Below the pieces are notes generated by a model, which was not told the DNA's origin, searched no databases, and saw only the letters and a list, made by a program, of their open reading frames with translations. DNA of 64,000 nucleotides from Prauserella muralis (GTDB taxonomy: Bacteria; Actinomycetota; Actinomycetes; Mycobacteriales; Pseudonocardiaceae): NCBI RefSeq assembly GCF_003202285.1, contig NZ_MASW01000006.1:787362-851361 (forward strand). Direction: 5' to 3'. The position numbers and the translations under genes were made by a program. Shown here piece after piece: positions 61,710 through 64,000 of the stretch. Position 1 is the first letter of the stretch. Each line of letters opens with the position of its first letter.

Positions 61710-61734
61710 TGTCACAGATCCCTTCAGCAGCCCC
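61710..61734. repeat. IS3 right terminal inverted repeat
   Basis: On the minus strand reads GGGGCTGCTGAAGGGATC then TGTGACA, the mate of 60456-60480. Its TGA codon (61724-61726) now ends the interrupted helicase frame. Confidence 0.85.
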
Positions 61735-64000
61735 CCTCGCTCCCAATGACATGTGCCAGTCGACGAGAACGGACTCCTTCATTGAGCAACGCCAGGGCAT
61801 GCGGCGTGTTGACGCCGTGTCGGATACACCACGCAGTGTCTGGTCGAAGGCGGCTTACGAGGCCAGCCTCCTCAAGGCCAGCGTTGGCCTGCTCAATGAG
61901 CACCCCGACAGTCCAAGCCAGGTAATGTTCAAATGTTGAGCTGATGGCGTCAACAGTCTGCTCCAACTGCCACTCGACGGCCAGGCCGGGAAGAATCCGT
62001 TCGGCAAGAGCGGGAACGTCAAGGCCGTTTATCCACCCTGTCAATCCATCCACAATGGACACGTCGATTAGGTTCTTGTCTCCCTTAGCTCTCGTCGACC
62101 AGAACTTCCAGCAGTTGTCGGCCTCCGGTTGCGCCAGCAGTCGCGCGAGTACTTGTTGTTCCGCTAGAAGAAGAATGGTGTCGTTGAGCGGCCAGTACCA
62201 AGCTTCATCAGGGATAGCCGCACCTAGTTGGCGAAGCTCGCCTTCCCGCGTGGCAACGGCATCAACTACCTGACCGGCAATCGCATCTAGCCGTGCCGCT
62301 GTACCGAGCGAAGTCCCGGCAGCTGTCCAACGCCGCCGCTGTGCCGGGCTTGTACGTTCATAGGTGGCTCGAACCTGCTCGGCCAGCCGCAGCCAACGTT
62401 GCCGAAGCGCCGGGTCCATCTGCTGAAATGCAAGTAGTTTACCGAGGACGATGTCCATCTGTATGGGGTCGTCGAAGAGCGTCCACAATGGCTGCAGCGT
62501 CGTCAGGACAAACCACGTATACGACACGAAGTCAGACACGACCGTGTCCGGCGCAAGCTGAAAGACGGCGTCAGCCGTAGTGGCGATGAGCTCTTCGGCG
62601 TCAGCCAGAGCTGTCAGCGACTCCTCTGCCAAGAGAGTGGAGCGGGCTTCGAGCGCCTCGTCATTCGGGCGGAGCTCGTCGAAGTCCTTGAGCTCGGACT
62701 GCTTTTGCAGCGCAAGCACGATCCAGCCTTCGGACTCACGGCCGGCTCGTCCAGCTCGCCCGATGGCGTTCATGAGCCGTGCGGCTCCGAGTTGGGCTCC
62801 AGGGTACTGACCTTCGAATCGGGTTTCGGCGATCACGACCGTTCGAACCGGCAGGTTTACCCCGTCGGTCAGCGTGCTTGTAGAAACGATCGCCAGCACG
62901 ATCTCAGTCCGGACTGCTTCCTCGATCGCGTCAAGGACGTCTACAGGCAGGCCGGCATGGTGGTACGCGACGCCGTGCTCGGCGCAGGCAATGAGCGGAT
63001 GCTGGTCACCCAGCCGCTCGCGAAGGAACTCGACAAGCTCGCGCGTGGGTTCACGTGGCGGTAGGTAGCCTGCCAATGCTTTGGCGGCGTCACGGGCCAT
63101 AGTCCGCGACGAGACGATCATCAACAGACTGCCCGCATGCGTCAGTATCGACGCTGCGGCGGCGAAGATCTTGTAAGCCGGCGTGCCTCCGCTGTCCTTG
63201 GTGAGCTTGCCGCCGGAATCTTCCTTAAGGACCAAATTTCCGAGTGGCTCTTCAGGACGCGTCGTCAGTTTTGTAACTGGCCCCGCCTCGGCGGGACGTA
63301 GTCGCAACTGTGCCACCTGCGGCACGGTAACTCGCGTTGGCCACTGCGCCGACTTGCGAGGACTCCGCACTGCGGCTTCCCAGACCGGCTGAGTGTTGAG
63401 TAGGGCATGGAGACGGCGCGGCCCCCGCCATGCGGACGTGAACAGTACTTCCGGGCGCTCCGCGTCGAGCCAGGACGCGAGCGAGGCAGCATTCCCGAGT
63501 ACACCGGAGAGAAGCACGATCCGCGGGTTGTCGGCCTCCGCCATGAGGTAGGCAAGCAGTCCTTCGACGGTGAATCCTCTGCCCGGTTGCGCCAGTAGGT
63601 GTGCTTCGTCGATGACGAACAAGGAGAAGCGTTGCATCACAGCGTCGGCGTCGTGACGCAGCAGGTGCATCAGTCGTTCGGGTGTCGTGACCTCAACGTC
63701 AGTGGAGTCTTGCGAGAAGGACAGTATGTCGAAGAGGTCGCTGTCTTCACTCAACTCACGGTTGAGCACTCGGAGTCGCCCCGACAGCGCCTTCCGCATC
63801 TCTCGCCCAAGACTGCGCAAGGGGGTGACGTAACAGACTCCACCTGGCTGTGTCGCGACGTGCGTGCAGATGATCAGCTGCGCGAGCAACGTTTTCCCGG
63901 CGCTGGTGGGTACTGACAAGAGCAAGCGGCGCGTCGCTGGATCCAAAGGGTTCATTCCTGGCCGCGCAAGCAGTTCTCTTTGGGGTGGCCACAGGGTTAG
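61735..64000 (-). pseudogene. Ski2-like DEAD/DEAH helicase, interrupted by IS3 and cut by the window
   Basis: About 755 codons are visible; the 5' end lies beyond 64000. Near the edge a Q-motif-like LWPPQRELL is followed by motif I PTSAGKT. Motif II is VIDEAH, motif III-like LLSGVLGNA, then STSTLTDGVNLPV and motif VI GRAGRAGRESEG. This order is that of Ski2-like superfamily 2 helicases, as in HelY/Lhr relatives and in HamB of Hachiman defence. Insertion removed about 139 C-terminal codons and added a few from the IS. The motor domains are intact, so a shortened protein may still be made. Its codon use is less GC-rich than the left part of the window. A partner gene, if any, is outside. Confidence 0.82.

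Larger units (their letters stand above)
60456..61734. mobile_element. IS3-family insertion sequence, complete (1279 bp)
   Basis: Bounded by 25-bp terminal inverted repeats matching at 22 positions and by a 3-bp CCT direct repeat (60453-60455 and 61735-61737). It contains two overlapping frames, orfA and orfB, on the minus strand with a run of A4G as the slip site. Size, repeats and 3-bp duplication fit IS3-family elements. If ends are instead taken at TG...CA, the flanking bases give no duplication. Confidence 0.9.

Noticed and set aside
60461..61730. IS ends set at the first TG...CA of the inverted repeats.
   Set aside because: Those boundaries leave no target duplication, whereas the longer GGGG...CCCC ends give a CCT duplication that also restores the helicase frame.

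Overview
This window comes from a high-GC actinobacterium, most like a Pseudonocardiaceae-type soil actinomycete. The evidence is strong G/C third-position bias, frequent GTG starts, many ATGA/GTGA stop-start overlaps, DUF222-HNH (13E12-type) and DUF2637-type proteins, and many GntR, TetR, Lrp and PaaX regulators. Genus cannot be fixed from the sequence. No rRNA, tRNA or CRISPR array was seen.

Left part (1-24.4 kb), small catabolic units each with its own regulator. A TDO-superfamily haem oxygenase (partial) diverges from an Lrp/AsnC regulator. A FadR-type GntR regulator diverges from a sugar-acid operon: Nramp-like transporter, zinc alcohol dehydrogenase, D-mannonate dehydratase, PfkB kinase and a frameshifted fructuronate reductase/mannitol dehydrogenase. 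Then come an FMO monooxygenase plus family VIII-type serine hydrolase with a divergent TetR, and a GntR-controlled MFS/HAD/aminotransferase/RidA operon whose two promoter regions share the palindrome TTGTTAACAA. Next is an FbpABC-type ABC importer followed by two atypical cytochromes P450, preceded by a PaaX-family regulator and a strong 21-bp palindrome.

Middle part (24.5-42.9 kb). A phosphonate-type (PhnDCE-like) importer carries an embedded MBL-fold hydrolase, and two paralogous secreted alpha/beta hydrolases face the other way. A long minus-strand operon runs: polar amino-acid ABC importer, CapA-like phosphoesterase, CaiB/BaiF CoA-transferase, two 2-hydroxyacyl-CoA dehydratase subunits, DHA2-type MFS exporter. 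A second PaaX-family regulator diverges from it. A frameshifted GNAT acetyltransferase and a SnoaL-like remnant close this part.

Right part (43-64 kb), a defence and mobile-element island. A DUF222-HNH protein sits behind a perfect actinobacterial LexA/SOS box. Remnants of a type I restriction system (hsdM 5' piece, hsdR pseudogene) flank a translationally coupled SNF2 helicase / Mrr nuclease / DUF3800 operon. A serine-recombinase C-terminal scar, an HTH protein and a DUF2637-like membrane protein suggest an old integrative element. Then come a Vsr/DUF559-like nuclease, an AbiJ-NTD3 nuclease, a complete QatABCD anti-phage operon, a HEPN protein, and a Ski2-like helicase split by a recent IS3-family insertion. 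The helicase reading frame is restored exactly when the element and one 3-bp target duplication are removed.

Two otherwise intact-looking genes (fructuronate reductase-like and GNAT) each lack a single base. Either they are recent pseudogenes or the assembly has indel errors.
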